Below, one piece after another: positions 8,982 through 20,504 of a stretch of DNA of 64,000 nucleotides (its first letter is position 1; each line of letters starts with the position of its first letter). Both the position numbers and the translations under genes were made by a program. This DNA is from Amaricoccus solimangrovi (GTDB taxonomy: Bacteria > Pseudomonadota > Alphaproteobacteria > Rhodobacterales > Rhodobacteraceae), in assembly GCF_006385685.1 (NCBI RefSeq), contig NZ_VFRP01000004.1, positions 62,001 to 126,000 on the forward strand, given 5' to 3'. The notes under the pieces are model-generated. The model did no database searches. It saw only the letters and a program-made list of their open reading frames with translations, and was not told the DNA's origin.

Positions 8982-10277
8982 ATGGCCTCCGTCGCGCCCC
9001 GCTCGGCCCTGCTTGGCCTCTACCTCTTCGTGTCGCGACGCCTCGGCCGGGTGACCCTGCGCCTGCTCGCCCGGCGCAAGGCGGAGGGCAAGGAGCATGG
9101 CGAGCGCATGCCCGAGCGCATGGGGATCGCCGGGACGCCCCGGCCCGACGGGCGGCTCGTCTGGTTCCACGCGGCCTCGGTCGGCGAGGCCGCCTCGCTC
9201 CTCGAACTGCTGCGCCGGCTGCAACTCGCCCGTCCCGAGGTCACCACGCTCGTCACCACCGTGACGGTGACCTCGGAGCGCTTCCTCGAGGAACGCCTGC
9301 CGCCGGGCTGCGTCCACCAGTTCGCCGCCGCCGACGTGCTGCCCTGGGTCGAGCGTTTCCTCGACCACTGGCGCCCGGATGTCGCGGTCTGGACCGAAAG
9401 CGAACTCTGGCCCGCGACGCTCTACGCGACCTCCGCCCGCGGCGCGGCGATGCTGCTCATCAACGCGCGGATCTCGCACCGGAGCTACCGGCGCTGGCGC
9501 CTCGTCCGCGGCCTCTCCCGCGCGCTGCTCGGCCGCTTCGACCGGATCCTCGCGCAGGACGATCTCGCCGGCCAGCAGCTGATCGCGCTCGGCGCCGATC
9601 CGGAGCATCTGAGCGTCACCGGCAGCCTGAAGGAAGGCGCGGCGCCCCTGCCCCATGACGAGGCCGAGCGGGTGGCGATCGCCCGCGCCTTCGCCGGCCG
9701 GCCGGTCTGGCTCGCCGCCTCGACCCATCCGGGCGAGGAGGAGGCCGCGATCGCCGCGCATCTGACCGCGCGCCGCGGCCTGCCGATGCTGGCGCTGATC
9801 CTCGCGCCGCGCCATCCCGTCCGGGGCGACGAGGTGGCCGCGCTCCTGCGCGCGCGCGGACTCACGGTCGCCCAGCGTTCGAAGGGCGAGAAGATCGGGG
9901 CGGAGACGGATGTCTATCTCGCCGACACGCTCGGCGAGATGGGGCTCTGGTACCGGATCGCCTCGGTCAGCTTCATCGGCGGCAGCCTGGTCGAGGTGGG
10001 CGGGCATAATCCGTTCGAACCCGCGCTCCTCGGCAGCGCGATCCTCTACGGGCCGCATGTGCGCAACTTCGCCGACGCCTATGCGCGGCTGAAGGCCGCC
10101 AACGCCGCGATCGAGGTGACCGACGCCGAGGAACTCGGCCGCGAACTCGCGACCGCGCTCGCCCCCGACCGCGCGGCGGCGATGGCGGCGAATGCCTGGG
10201 CCGCCTGTTCCGAGGGGGCCGAGGTCACCGACACGGTTCTCGAGACGATCACCGCCCTGCTCGACCGGCCGCGCTGA
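8982..10277 (+). CDS. waaA: 3-deoxy-D-manno-octulosonic acid transferase (Kdo transferase)
   Basis: This GT30 glycosyltransferase adds Kdo from CMP-Kdo to the lipid A precursor at the inner membrane. The 431-residue product has an N-terminal hydrophobic anchor and the marks WFHAASVGEA, AVWTESELWPATLY, NARISHRSYRRW, GSLKEGAAPLP and DTLGEMGLWYRIASVSFIGGSLVEVGGHNPFEP, which are the conserved donor and acceptor blocks. AGGGA lies just before the ATG. The stop overlaps the lpxK start (TGATG), so the two late lipid A enzymes are translationally coupled. Confidence 0.96.
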   Translation: MASVAPRSALLGLYLFVSRRLGRVTLRLLARRKAEGKEHGERMPERMGIAGTPRPDGRLVWFHAASVGEAASLLELLRRLQLARPEVTTLVTTVTVTSERFLEERLPPGCVHQFAAADVLPWVERFLDHWRPDVAVWTESELWPATLYATSARGAAMLLINARISHRSYRRWRLVRGLSRALLGRFDRILAQDDLAGQQLIALGADPEHLSVTGSLKEGAAPLPHDEAERVAIARAFAGRPVWLAASTHPGEEEAAIAAHLTARRGLPMLALILAPRHPVRGDEVAALLRARGLTVAQRSKGEKIGAETDVYLADTLGEMGLWYRIASVSFIGGSLVEVGGHNPFEPALLGSAILYGPHVRNFADAYARLKAANAAIEVTDAEELGRELATALAPDRAAAMAANAWAACSEGAEVTDTVLETITALLDRPR

Positions 10278-11263
10278 TGCGCGCCCCGCGCTTCTGGGGC
10301 AATCCGCCCGCGCGGCCGGGCTGGCAGGCGCGGCTGCTCGCGCCGCTCGCCTGGCTCTGGGCGGCGGCGACCGCGCGGCGCCTCGCCCGAGGCGCGCGCG
10401 CGCGCGTCGGCGCGCCGGTGATCTGCGTCGGCAACATCACCGTCGGCGGCAGCGGCAAGACGCCGACCGTCATGGCGCTCGTCGAACGGCTGACCGCGCG
10501 GGGCCGGAAACCGCATGTGATCTCGCGCGGACATGGCGGAAGCCTCGAAGGCCCGCTCCTGGTGGACGAGCGGCGGCATACCGCGGCCGAGGTCGGCGAC
10601 GAGCCGCTGCTCATCGCCCCCTTCGCCCCGGTCTGGATCGGCGCCGACCGCGCCGCCTCGGCCGCCGCCGCCGTCGCCGCGGGCGCGGACGCGCTGGTGA
10701 TGGACGACGGTTTCCAGAACGCCGGGCTCGCGCAGGATCTCGCCATCGTCGTGGTCGACGCCGAATACGGTTTCGGCAACGGCCGCGTGCTGCCGGCCGG
10801 ACCGCTCCGCGAGCCGGTCGCGGCCGGCCTCGCCCGCGCCGATCTCCTGCTCGCCGTCGGTCCGGAAGCGGCCCGCGCGCGTTTCGCCCGCGACTGGCCG
10901 GCCCGCGTTCCGCTGCTCGGCGCGGAGCTTCGCCCGCTCGCGACCGGAATGGACTGGACCGGGCTGCGCGCGCTGGCCTTCGCGGGGATCGGCCGGCCGG
11001 AGAAGTTCTTCGCCACGCTGAGGGCGCGGGGGGCCGAACTGGTCGCGACCCGCGCCTTCGACGATCACGCGCACTACGATCCGCGCCTGCTCGCGCGCCT
11101 CAGGGCCGAGGCGAAGGCGCTCGGCGCGCAGCTCGTCACCACCGAGAAGGACGCCGCGCGCCTGCCGCCCGCGCTCCGCGCCGGGGTGCTGGCGCTGCCG
11201 GTACGGCTCGCCTTCGCGGATCCGGCCCCCCTCGACGCCGCGCTGGACCGGCTCGGCCTCTAG
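10277..11263 (+). CDS. lpxK: Tetraacyldisaccharide 4'-kinase
   Basis: LpxK phosphorylates the 4' position of tetraacyldisaccharide-1-phosphate to give lipid IVA. The Walker A motif is GNITVGGSGKTP near residue 55, and DDGFQN supplies the second conserved active-site block (residues about 145-150). An N-terminal hydrophobic stretch serves membrane association. It has 328 residues, normal for the family. It begins one base inside the waaA stop and converges with tlyA, with a 4-bp overlap of their stop regions. Confidence 0.96.
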   Translation: MRAPRFWGNPPARPGWQARLLAPLAWLWAAATARRLARGARARVGAPVICVGNITVGGSGKTPTVMALVERLTARGRKPHVISRGHGGSLEGPLLVDERRHTAAEVGDEPLLIAPFAPVWIGADRAASAAAAVAAGADALVMDDGFQNAGLAQDLAIVVVDAEYGFGNGRVLPAGPLREPVAAGLARADLLLAVGPEAARARFARDWPARVPLLGAELRPLATGMDWTGLRALAFAGIGRPEKFFATLRARGAELVATRAFDDHAHYDPRLLARLRAEAKALGAQLVTTEKDAARLPPALRAGVLALPVRLAFADPAPLDAALDRLGL

Positions 11264-11988
11264 CCCTTTCGCGCCGCGATCAGGTACTCCGTATTGCCGT
11301 CGCCGCCGAGGATCGGGCTTACCTCCTCGCCGATGACGCGCCAGCCCGTTCCGGTCAGGAAATCGCGCACCGCCGCCCGGGCGCGCGCGACCGCCTCCGC
11401 GTCGCGCACGATCCCGCCCTTGCCGACGAAGGCGGGGCCGACCTCGAACTGCGGCTTCACCAGCGCCACCAGCACCGCGCCCGGCCGCGCCAGCGCCAGC
11501 GCCGGGGGCAGCGCCTTGGCGAGCGAGATGAAGGAGAGGTCGGAGACGACGAAATCGGGCGGCGGCGCGTGCTCCGGCCCGAGGTCGCGGGCGTTCAGCC
11601 CCTCGATCGCCCGGAGCCTCGGCTCGGCCCGCAGCGCCGGGGCGAGCTGGCCATGCCCGACATCGACCGCCCAGACCTCCGCCGCGCCGCGTTCGAGCAG
11701 CACCTGGCTGAACCCGCCGGTCGAGGCGCCGAGATCGAGCGCCACCGCACCCGCCGGATCGAGCCCGAAGGCATCGAGCGCGTGGACGAGCTTCAGCGCC
11801 GCGCGGGAGACATAGGGCAGCGGATCGCCGGTCAGCGCCAGCGCCGCCTCGGGCCCGACCTTGCGCGCGGGCTTGCGCTCCACCGCGCCGTCGACCGTCA
11901 CCACGCCGGCGGCGATCAGCGCCTGGGCCCGCGCCCGGCTCTCCGCGAGGCCGCGCGCGACCAGCGCCTGGTCGAGCCGCGCGCTCAT
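11260..11988 (-). CDS. tlyA: TlyA-family rRNA 2'-O-methyltransferase (hemolysin A family)
   Basis: The product has an N-terminal S4 RNA-binding domain (MSARLDQALVARGLAES through VTVDG, residues 1-65). It is followed by an FtsJ/RrmJ-type methyltransferase domain with the SAM motif ALDLGASTGGFSQVLLERGA. TlyA proteins 2'-O-methylate cytidines in 16S and/or 23S rRNA in actinobacteria. The alphaproteobacterial target is less certain. Length is 242 residues. The opening gap to the upstream ABC gene holds three REP-like palindromes that could affect its leader. Confidence 0.9.
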   Translation of the reverse strand: MSARLDQALVARGLAESRARAQALIAAGVVTVDGAVERKPARKVGPEAALALTGDPLPYVSRAALKLVHALDAFGLDPAGAVALDLGASTGGFSQVLLERGAAEVWAVDVGHGQLAPALRAEPRLRAIEGLNARDLGPEHAPPPDFVVSDLSFISLAKALPPALALARPGAVLVALVKPQFEVGPAFVGKGGIVRDAEAVARARAAVRDFLTGTGWRVIGEEVSPILGGDGNTEYLIAARKG

Positions 11989-12018
11989 CGGAAGTATCCG
12001 GGCGAGGCGCGGAGGGAC

Positions 12019-12122
12019 GGCGGACCAAGGTCCGCCCTACGCGGGCCGCTCCGTAGGGCGGACCTCGGTCCGCCATCCCCCCCGCCCCGCAGCGCGCTCC
12101 GTAGGGCGGACCTCGGTCCGCC
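12019..12122. repeat. Cluster of three REP-like palindromes (copies 3-5)
   Basis: Copy 3 (12019-12040) is in reverse orientation, with arms GGCGGACC / GGTCCGCC around AA and ending CTAC. Copies 4 (12053-12074) and 5 (12101-12122) are forward, GTAG then the same arms around TC. Copies 4 and 5 are followed by a nearly identical C-rich tail, so they look like a recent tandem duplication. The cluster fills the 151-bp space between tlyA and the ABC exporter gene. Confidence 0.85.
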
Positions 12123-12139
12123 GTCCCCCCCGCCCCCCG

Positions 12140-13971
12140 TCATTCGGCGGCGAGGTCGATGAAACCGCCCGACTGGCGGTTCCAGAAGCCCGCGTAGAGC
12201 CCGCCCCGGCGCAGGAGTTGGGTATGGCCCCCCTCCTCGACGATCCGGCCGCCGTCGAGCACGACGATCCGGTCCATCCGCGCGATGGTCGAGAGCCGGT
12301 GCGCGATCGCGATCACCGTCTTGCCCTCCATCACCGTGTCGAGCGTGTCCTGGATCGCCGCCTCCACCTCCGAATCGAGCGCCGAGGTCGCCTCGTCGAG
12401 CACCAGGACCGGCGCGTTCTTCAGGATCACGCGGGCGAGCGCGATCCGCTGGCGCTGGCCGCCCGAGAGCTTCACGCCGCGCTCGCCGAGATGGGCGGCG
12501 TAGCCCTCGCGCCCCTTGAAGTCGCGCAGGCCCAGGATGAAGTCATGCGCCTCCGCCCGCCGCGCCGCCTCCTCGACCTCCTCGATCGTGGCGTCGGGCC
12601 GGCCGTAGCGGATGTTCTCGAGCGCGGAGCGGTTGAACATCGCCGTCTCCTGCCGCACCACGCCGATCTGGGCGCGCAAGCTGTCCTGCGTCAGGTCGCG
12701 GATGTCGGCGCCGTCGAGCAGGATCCGCCCGCCCTCGACGTCGTAGAGCCTGAGGAGCAGCGAGACCGCCGTGGTCTTGCCCGCGCCGGAGCGGCCCACC
12801 AGCGCCACCCGCTCGCCCGGCCGGACGCGGAGCGTGAACCCGTCGAGCGCCGCGCGGGTCCGGCCGTAGCCGAAACGCACCTCCTCGAAATCCACCTGCC
12901 CCCGCGCCGGGGCGGCGGCCGGCGTCGCATGGGAGGCGTCGGTGATCCGGTGCGGGGGCGAGAGCGTGCGCATCCCGTCCTCGATCTCGCCGAAATTCGC
13001 GACGATCCCCATCGCCGTCATGCTGACCCAGCCCGACATCTGCGCGAGCCGCGTCGCGATCATCCCCGCCGTCGCGATCTCGCCCGCGCTCGCCGCGCCG
13101 CGCGTCCAGAGCAGGAGCGAGCCGCCGACGAGCAGCACCGGCAGCCCGCCCGAGAGCGTCATCAGCCAGAAGCGGAAGGACGCGCTCGCCGTGCCGAAGC
13201 GGATCGCCGCCTGACGATAGCCGCCGAGCGCCTCGCTCGTCGCGCGGTCCTCGCCCTCGCCATGGGAGAAGAGCTTCACGGTGGCGATGTTGGTGATCGT
13301 GTCGACCACCTGGCCCGTCACGATGGCCCGCGCCGCCGCCCGCGCGGTCGAGCCGCCCCGGATCCGCGGCATGTAGGTCCGGATCAGCACGACATAGCCG
13401 CCGAGCCAGACCAGCATCACGACGCCGAGCCAGAGGTTCACCCCGGCCATCACCGCGATCGCGCCGACGATGGCGGTGACCGCGAGGCCGAGCGTGTTGA
13501 CCGTCTCGCTCACCGCCTCGGTGATCGCGCGCGCGGTCTGCTGCTGCTTCTGCGCGATGCGCCCGGCGAAATCGTCGTCGAAGAAGGAGAGCGACTGGCC
13601 GAGCGTGTGCCGGTTCAGCCGCGACAGCACCAGCGGATAGAGGTTCGGGTTGAGCGTGAGCGCGTTCACCGCCGCGCCCGCTCCCATGAGCGCGGGCCGC
13701 AGCAGCAGGAAGAAGCCCATCGCGAGCAGGAGCTGGTGCCAGTGCCGGGCGATCAGGTCGGCCGGCCCGCTCGACTGCGCGAGGTCGATGAGCCAGCCGA
13801 TGATCTGCGCGCTCAGCACCTCGGTGACCCCGACCGAGACCGAGATCGCGAGGCCGATCAGCACGGCCGGCAGCGCGCCCCGAAGCGCCCAGCGCAGGAA
13901 GATCCAGAGCCGGTCGGGAGGCGGCCCCTCCGCCGTCCGGGTATGATCGATCAGTTCGGAAAAGAACCGCT

Positions 13972-13975
<4 letters not shown>
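12140..13975 (-). CDS. ABC exporter half-transporter (permease plus ATPase)
   Basis: This is a type IV (MsbA/exporter-fold) ABC protein of 611 residues. About six membrane helices in residues 30-300 precede a nucleotide-binding domain. That domain carries Walker A GRSGAGKTTAVSLLLRLYD, signature LSGGQRQRIALARVIL, Walker B VLVLDEATSALD and the H-loop IAIAHRLST. The start is GTG, which overlaps the stop of the upstream paralogue (GTGA). The two proteins therefore probably form a heterodimer. Their ATPase halves are almost identical over the signature and C-terminus. The substrate cannot be inferred. Confidence 0.93.
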
Positions 13976-15813
<1,838 letters not shown>

Positions 15814-16099
15814 GGCGGGAGACCTTGGAAGAGGGAGGCGGAGCTGTGGAAGCGGGGCGAGCCACGCGGCCCGATTCGCGGGACGGCGGCTCAGAAGCGC
15901 GCGGAAATCCCGGAAATTGCCATTCCACATATCCCTCCCGAAGGTCGGCGGCCTTTTACCGCGGACGCGGCCGGATGTCACGCCTCGATCGGCCCGGCGC
16001 TTCGCGAAGGCTTGATTCAGCGCAAGGCGCGCCGGGCGCGGCGGGCGCAGACCGCTCGGCGGCGCCGCGGGTCCATCGCGGCTGGACAGGAGCGGAAAG

Positions 16100-17068
16100 A
16101 TGTCGGTAACCGGGATCCGGAAATGCCGGGATGAGGATCAAATGGTCGGTCGGGTCGAAGTCGAGACGGTCTCCGAGGAGGCGAGCGCGGAGCGCAAGGC
16201 CCGCGCCAGCGCCTGGTTCACGGAGTTGCGCGACCGGATCCGCGCCGCCTTCGAGGCGCTGGAGGACGCGCAGGACACCGGCCCCTTCGCCGACCTGCCC
16301 CCGGGCCGGTTCGAGCGCAAGGAGACCCGGCGCCAGTCCGCCGTGGCGGGCGAGGACGCCGGCGGCGGCGTCATGTCGGTGATGCGCGAGGGCCGGGTCT
16401 TCGAGAAGGTGGGCGTCAACATCTCGACCGTGCACGGCACGCTCGAGCCGATGGCGCGGCGGCACCTGACCGCGCGCAAGGAGATCCCGGGCCTCGACGA
16501 GGATCCGCGCTTCTGGGCGAGCGGGATCAGCCTCGTCGCGCACATGCGCTCGCCGCTGACGCCGGCGGTGCACATGAACACGCGGATGTTCTGGACCCCG
16601 GCGGGAAGCTGGTTCGGCGGCGGCGCCGATCTCAACCCGATGTTCGACGTGGCCGAGGACACGGCCTTCTTCCACGCGAAGCTCCGCGAGGCCTGCGACG
16701 CGCATGATCCCTCCTACTATCCCCGGTTCAAGGAATGGGCGGACGAGTATTTCATGATCCGCCACTGGAACGAGCCGCGCGGTGTCGGCGGGATCTTCTA
16801 CGACGATCTCTCGACCGGCGACTGGGAGGCGGATTTCGCCTTCACCCAGGACGTCGGCCGCGCCTTCCTCGCCGCCTTCCCCGCGATCACCGAGCGGCAC
16901 ATGCGCGAGCCCTGGACCGAGGCGCAGCGCGAGGTCCAGCTCGTGAAGCGCGGGCGCTACGCCGAGTTCAACCTAGTCTATGACCGGGGTACCCAGTTCG
17001 GACTGCGGACCGGGCACAATCCCGAGGCGGTGCTGATGTCGCTGCCGCCGGTCGCCAAGTGGCCGTGA
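16100..17068 (+). CDS. hemF: Aerobic coproporphyrinogen III oxidase
   Basis: HemF is the oxygen-dependent decarboxylase that converts coproporphyrinogen III to protoporphyrinogen IX in heme (and bacteriochlorophyll) synthesis. Motifs include GVNISTVHG, SLVAHMRSPLTPAVHMNTR, WFGGGADLNP, EPRGVGGIFYDDL and RYAEFNLVYDRGTQFGLRTG, which contain the conserved catalytic and substrate-binding residues. The start at 16100 has AGGAG at good spacing. A second ATG at 16142 (MVGRVE) also has a GAGGAT site and would give a length closer to relatives. The gene converges on cca. Confidence 0.96.
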   Translation: MSVTGIRKCRDEDQMVGRVEVETVSEEASAERKARASAWFTELRDRIRAAFEALEDAQDTGPFADLPPGRFERKETRRQSAVAGEDAGGGVMSVMREGRVFEKVGVNISTVHGTLEPMARRHLTARKEIPGLDEDPRFWASGISLVAHMRSPLTPAVHMNTRMFWTPAGSWFGGGADLNPMFDVAEDTAFFHAKLREACDAHDPSYYPRFKEWADEYFMIRHWNEPRGVGGIFYDDLSTGDWEADFAFTQDVGRAFLAAFPAITERHMREPWTEAQREVQLVKRGRYAEFNLVYDRGTQFGLRTGHNPEAVLMSLPPVAKWP

Positions 17069-17075
17069 CAGCGCC

Positions 17076-17149
17076 CGATATGTAAACGCATATCGCGCCG
17101 CCGGCGACGGGATCGGCGGCGCTCCGGGTGAATATGCATATGCATATTC
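17076..17149. terminator. Three stacked palindromes between convergent hemF and cca
   Basis: Between the hemF stop and the cca stop lie three inverted repeats in a row. The first is CGATATG / CATATCG around TAAACG (17076-17095). The second is a GC-rich stem GCGCCGCCG / CGGCGGCGC (17095-17122). The third is the perfect 20-bp palindrome GAATATGCATATGCATATTC (17130-17149). The central stem can act as a bidirectional terminator. The AT-rich outer palindromes stand out against very GC-rich surroundings and could be protein-binding sites. Confidence 0.6.
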
Positions 17150-17156
17150 GCCGCGC

Positions 17157-18335
17157 TCAGGCGCCCTGGGCGGCGGGGTGGCGCAGGAGGTCGGCGCGGG
17201 TGAGGGTGAAGCCCGAGTCGATCCAGGCCCCCTCCAGCGCGCGCAGCGCCGCGCCGAGCGCGGGGCCGCGCAGCGGCAGGTCGGCGGCGGAGACCGGCAT
17301 TTTCGCGGCGGCGCCGCGCGCGATCTCGCCGGCGAGACCCGGGTCGGGCACGGCCGCGAGGGTGGCGACGCGGATCAGCGCCGCGTCCCGCGCCGCCTCC
17401 GCCCCGTGGCGATAGGCCGCCTCCGCCGGATTGGCGCGGCCGAGCGCGGCGCCGATCGCCGCGATCCGCCGCGCCTCGGCCTTGGAGAGCCGCAGCCGGT
17501 CCGCCCAGTCGGGCGCCCCGCCGAGCGCGGCGAGCCGGCGCGGCCAGTCCGGGCCGACCCCGAGCTTTCGCTCCGCGAGCAGGAGCGGCCCGATGGCCCG
17601 GGGATCGGCGCCGGGCAGGATCCGGGCGAGGATCCCGGTCCCGGCCATCGCGCCGAGCGCCGTCGCCGGATCGGGCGCGGCGAGCAGCTTGCGCGTCTCC
17701 GCGCCCACGCGCTCGCGCGAGAGCGCGTCGAGCCCCTCCTGCCCCGCCGCGCAGGCGGCGAGCCCCTCCGGGTCGAGCCCGCCCTCGGGATCGGCGTACC
17801 AGGCATGGAAGCGGAAGAAGCGCAGGACGCGGAGGTAATCCTCGGCGATGCGCTCCTGCGGATCGCCGACGAAGCGGAGCCGGCGCGCCGCGAGATCGGC
17901 GAGCCCCTCGCCCAGCGGATCGAGCACCGCGCCCGATCCGTCCGCGTAGAGCGCGTTCATCGTGAAGTCGCGCCGCGCCGCGTCCTCGGCGAGCGAGTCG
18001 GAGAAGGCGACGACCGCGTGCCGGCCGAAGGTCTCGACGTCGCGGCGGAAGGTGGTCACCTCGAAGGGGGCGCCCCTGAGCACGAGGGTCACGGTGCCGT
18101 GCTCGATCCCGCTCGGCACCGTCCGGATCCCGGCGGATCCCGCGAGGTCCAGCACGCGCTCCGGCCGGGCGTCGGTCGCGATGTCGATATCCGTCGCCGC
18201 CGCGCCGATCAGCGCGTTGCGCACGCAGCCGCCGACGAAATAGGCGCGATGCCCGGCGCGGGTCAGCAGCGCCATCGCCTCGGGCGCCCCGCCCCCGACC
18301 AGCCAGTCCGCCGAGACGCGGGTCGCGAGGGTCAC
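17157..18335 (-). CDS. cca: CCA tRNA nucleotidyltransferase
   Basis: This class II tRNA nucleotidyltransferase adds or repairs the 3' CCA end. The head domain has YFVGGCVRNALIG, the metal-binding DIDIATDARPE and the RRDFTMNALYAD motif. The helical neck follows (ERIAEDYLRVLRFFRFHAWY). Length is 392 residues. The start is a GTG that overlaps the stop of the upstream Nudix gene (GTGA). No HD phosphohydrolase domain is evident. The pair with the Nudix gene is a probable two-gene operon. Confidence 0.95.
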   Translation of the reverse strand: MTLATRVSADWLVGGGAPEAMALLTRAGHRAYFVGGCVRNALIGAAATDIDIATDARPERVLDLAGSAGIRTVPSGIEHGTVTLVLRGAPFEVTTFRRDVETFGRHAVVAFSDSLAEDAARRDFTMNALYADGSGAVLDPLGEGLADLAARRLRFVGDPQERIAEDYLRVLRFFRFHAWYADPEGGLDPEGLAACAAGQEGLDALSRERVGAETRKLLAAPDPATALGAMAGTGILARILPGADPRAIGPLLLAERKLGVGPDWPRRLAALGGAPDWADRLRLSKAEARRIAAIGAALGRANPAEAAYRHGAEAARDAALIRVATLAAVPDPGLAGEIARGAAAKMPVSAADLPLRGPALGAALRALEGAWIDSGFTLTRADLLRHPAAQGA

Positions 18336-18952
18336 GGCGCGCCGATCAGGTCGCCGAGCGTCGCGAGCATCCGCGCCGTGGCGCCCCAGATGTAATAGGG
18401 GCCGTAGGGGATCGCGAGATAGATCCGCCGCCCCCCTCCCCAGGCGCGGCTGTGCCGCCGCCGGTGCGCCGGATCGACGAGGAAGGCGAGCGGAACCTCG
18501 AAGACCTCCTCGACCTCCGAAGGGTCGATCCGGGGCTCGAATCCCGGCGTCACCAAGCCGACGAAGGGCGTCACCGAGAACCGCGTCACCGTCTCGTGCC
18601 GGTCGAAGGAGCCGAGGATGCTGACCGAGGCGGGATCGAGCCCGATCTCCTCGCGCGCCTCGCGCAGCGCCGCGTGCAGCGGCGTCGGATCGCCCGGATC
18701 CTGCTTGCCGCCCGGAAAGGCGATCTGCCCCGGATGATGCCGGAGCCGCGCGGCGCGGCGCGTCAGCACGACGTTGAGCCCCGCCCCGCGCGCGATCAGC
18801 GGCACCAGCACCGAGGCGGCGCGGAGCCGGAGCGGTCCCTCCGGCCGCCATTCCGGGTTGAAGTCGAAATCGGAGGTTCCCGCGAAATCCCCGCCGTCCG
18901 GCGGGCGCAGCGCCGATCTGATATGTGCGATGTTGAGCCGTTGCTGATCCAT
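18332..18952 (-). CDS. Nudix hydrolase, CoA pyrophosphatase type
   Basis: This is a 206-residue Nudix protein of the NudL/CoAse type. The Nudix box lies in [25 protein letters not shown], with the metal-binding REAREE. The extra [20 protein letters not shown] block upstream is diagnostic of CoA pyrophosphatases, which cleave CoA to 4'-phosphopantetheine and 3',5'-ADP. The start MDQQRL was chosen over a 146-residue upstream extension lacking conservation. It is divergent from glyA across 235 bp and coupled to cca downstream. Confidence 0.9.
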   Translation of the reverse strand: MDQQRLNIAHIRSALRPPDGGDFAGTSDFDFNPEWRPEGPLRLRAASVLVPLIARGAGLNVVLTRRAARLRHHPGQIAFPGGKQDPGDPTPLHAALREAREEIGLDPASVSILGSFDRHETVTRFSVTPFVGLVTPGFEPRIDPSEVEEVFEVPLAFLVDPAHRRRHSRAWGGGRRIYLAIPYGPYYIWGATARMLATLGDLIGAP

Positions 18953-19187
18953 GCCGACGCCGCGGAAATCCCTTTCGGAAAGGATGGTATGCCAGCCCCC
19001 CGCGTGCAAGCCCGGCAAGCCCGGACCGGCCGGGCGAAAGAGCCGATTCGCCGCCGCGACGCCGCTCGCGCGCGAAATCGTGTCGCAATCGCGCGCGCGG
19101 AGGGGGAGGAACGGGGCTAGGACGGGGGACGTTTTGCCGGGTTCCCCGCGATCTGCGATCGCGGTATCAGTCCCGGCGAAATCCCTC

Positions 19188-20504
19188 ATGGCCCGGAGTA
19201 CCGCCCCCGTGAAAGACATCCCGACCGAAAGCGGCTTTTTCACCGAGAACCTCGGCTCGCGCGATCCGGAGCTGGCGCGCGCGATCGGCAACGAGCTGAC
19301 GCGGCAGCGCGACGAGATCGAGCTCATCGCCTCGGAGAACATCGTGAGCCTCGCGGTCCTGCAGGCGCAGGGCTCGGTGCTGACCAACAAATACGCGGAG
19401 GGCTATCCCGGCCGCCGCTACTACGGCGGCTGCCAGTATGTCGACGTGGCCGAGCAGCTCGCGATCGACCGGGCGAAGCAGATCTTCGGCGCCGGTTTCG
19501 CGAATGTGCAGGCGAATTCCGGCAGCCAGGCGAATCAGTCGGTGTTCCTCGCGCTCTTGAAGCCGGGCGACACCTTCCTCGCGATGGATCTCTCGGCCGG
19601 CGGTCACCTGACGCATGGCGCGAAGCCGAACATGTCGGGCAAGTGGTTCAACGCGGTGCATTACGGCGTGCGCCAGCAGGACAGCACTCTCGACTACGAC
19701 CAGATGGAAGAGCTCGCCCGCGAGCATCAGCCGAAGCTCATCATCGCCGGCGGCTCGGCCATCCCGCGCCAGATCGACTTCGCGCGCTTCCGCAAGGTCG
19801 CCGACGAGATCGGCGCCTATCTGATGGTCGACATGGCGCATTTCGCGGGCCTCGTGGCCGGCGGCCAGCATCCGAACCCGCTCGAGCACGCGCATGTGGT
19901 CACGACCACCACGCACAAGACCCTGCGCGGTCCGCGTGGCGGCATGGTGCTCACCAATGACGAGACGATCGCGAAGAAGATCAACTCGGCGATCTTCCCG
20001 GGGCTTCAGGGCGGTCCGCTCATGCATGTGATCGCCGGCAAGGCGGTGGCCTTCGGCGAGGCGCTGCGGCCCGAATTCTCCGAATACGCGGCGAACGTGG
20101 TCGCCAATGCCCGGACGCTGGCCGAGACGCTGATGAAGGGCGGGATCGACATCGTCACCGGCGGCACCGACACGCATCTGATGCTGGTCGACCTGCGGCC
20201 CAAGGGCGTGACCGGCAAGGACGCGGAGGCCGCGCTCGGCCGGGCGCATATCACCTGCAACAAGAACGGCATCCCGTTCGACCCGCAGCCGCCGACCGTG
20301 ACCTCGGGCGTCCGGCTCGGCACGCCCGCGGGCACGACGCGCGGCTTCGGCGAGGCGGAGTTCCGCGAGATCGGCGAACTCATCGTCGAGGTGGTGGACG
20401 GTCTCGCGAAGAACGGCGTGGACGGCAACGGCGAGGTCGAGGCGAGCGTGAAGGCGCGCGTGCGGGCGCTCTGCGACCGCTTCCCGCTCTACCCGGGCCT
20501 CTGA
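19188..20504 (+). CDS. glyA: Serine hydroxymethyltransferase
   Basis: This PLP enzyme interconverts serine and glycine with tetrahydrofolate, the main source of one-carbon units. The hallmarks are [44 protein letters not shown] and the PLP-lysine motif [15 protein letters not shown]. The ATG at 19188 gives 438 residues. A GTG at 19209 would give a length nearer the usual 431, and no strong ribosome site discriminates. The stop overlaps the start of the next gene by one base (TGATG), so the secreted lyase-like protein is translationally coupled to it. Confidence 0.96.
   Translation: MARSTAPVKDIPTESGFFTENLGSRDPELARAIGNELTRQRDEIELIASENIVSLAVLQAQGSVLTNKYAEGYPGRRYYGGCQYVDVAEQLAIDRAKQIFGAGFANVQANSGSQANQSVFLALLKPGDTFLAMDLSAGGHLTHGAKPNMSGKWFNAVHYGVRQQDSTLDYDQMEELAREHQPKLIIAGGSAIPRQIDFARFRKVADEIGAYLMVDMAHFAGLVAGGQHPNPLEHAHVVTTTTHKTLRGPRGGMVLTNDETIAKKINSAIFPGLQGGPLMHVIAGKAVAFGEALRPEFSEYAANVVANARTLAETLMKGGIDIVTGGTDTHLMLVDLRPKGVTGKDAEAALGRAHITCNKNGIPFDPQPPTVTSGVRLGTPAGTTRGFGEAEFREIGELIVEVVDGLAKNGVDGNGEVEASVKARVRALCDRFPLYPGL

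Noticed and set aside
12019-12122. CRISPR-like reading of the spaced repeats
   Set aside because: Units are inverted relative to each other, palindromic and irregularly spaced, with no unique spacers of equal length. They are REP-like.
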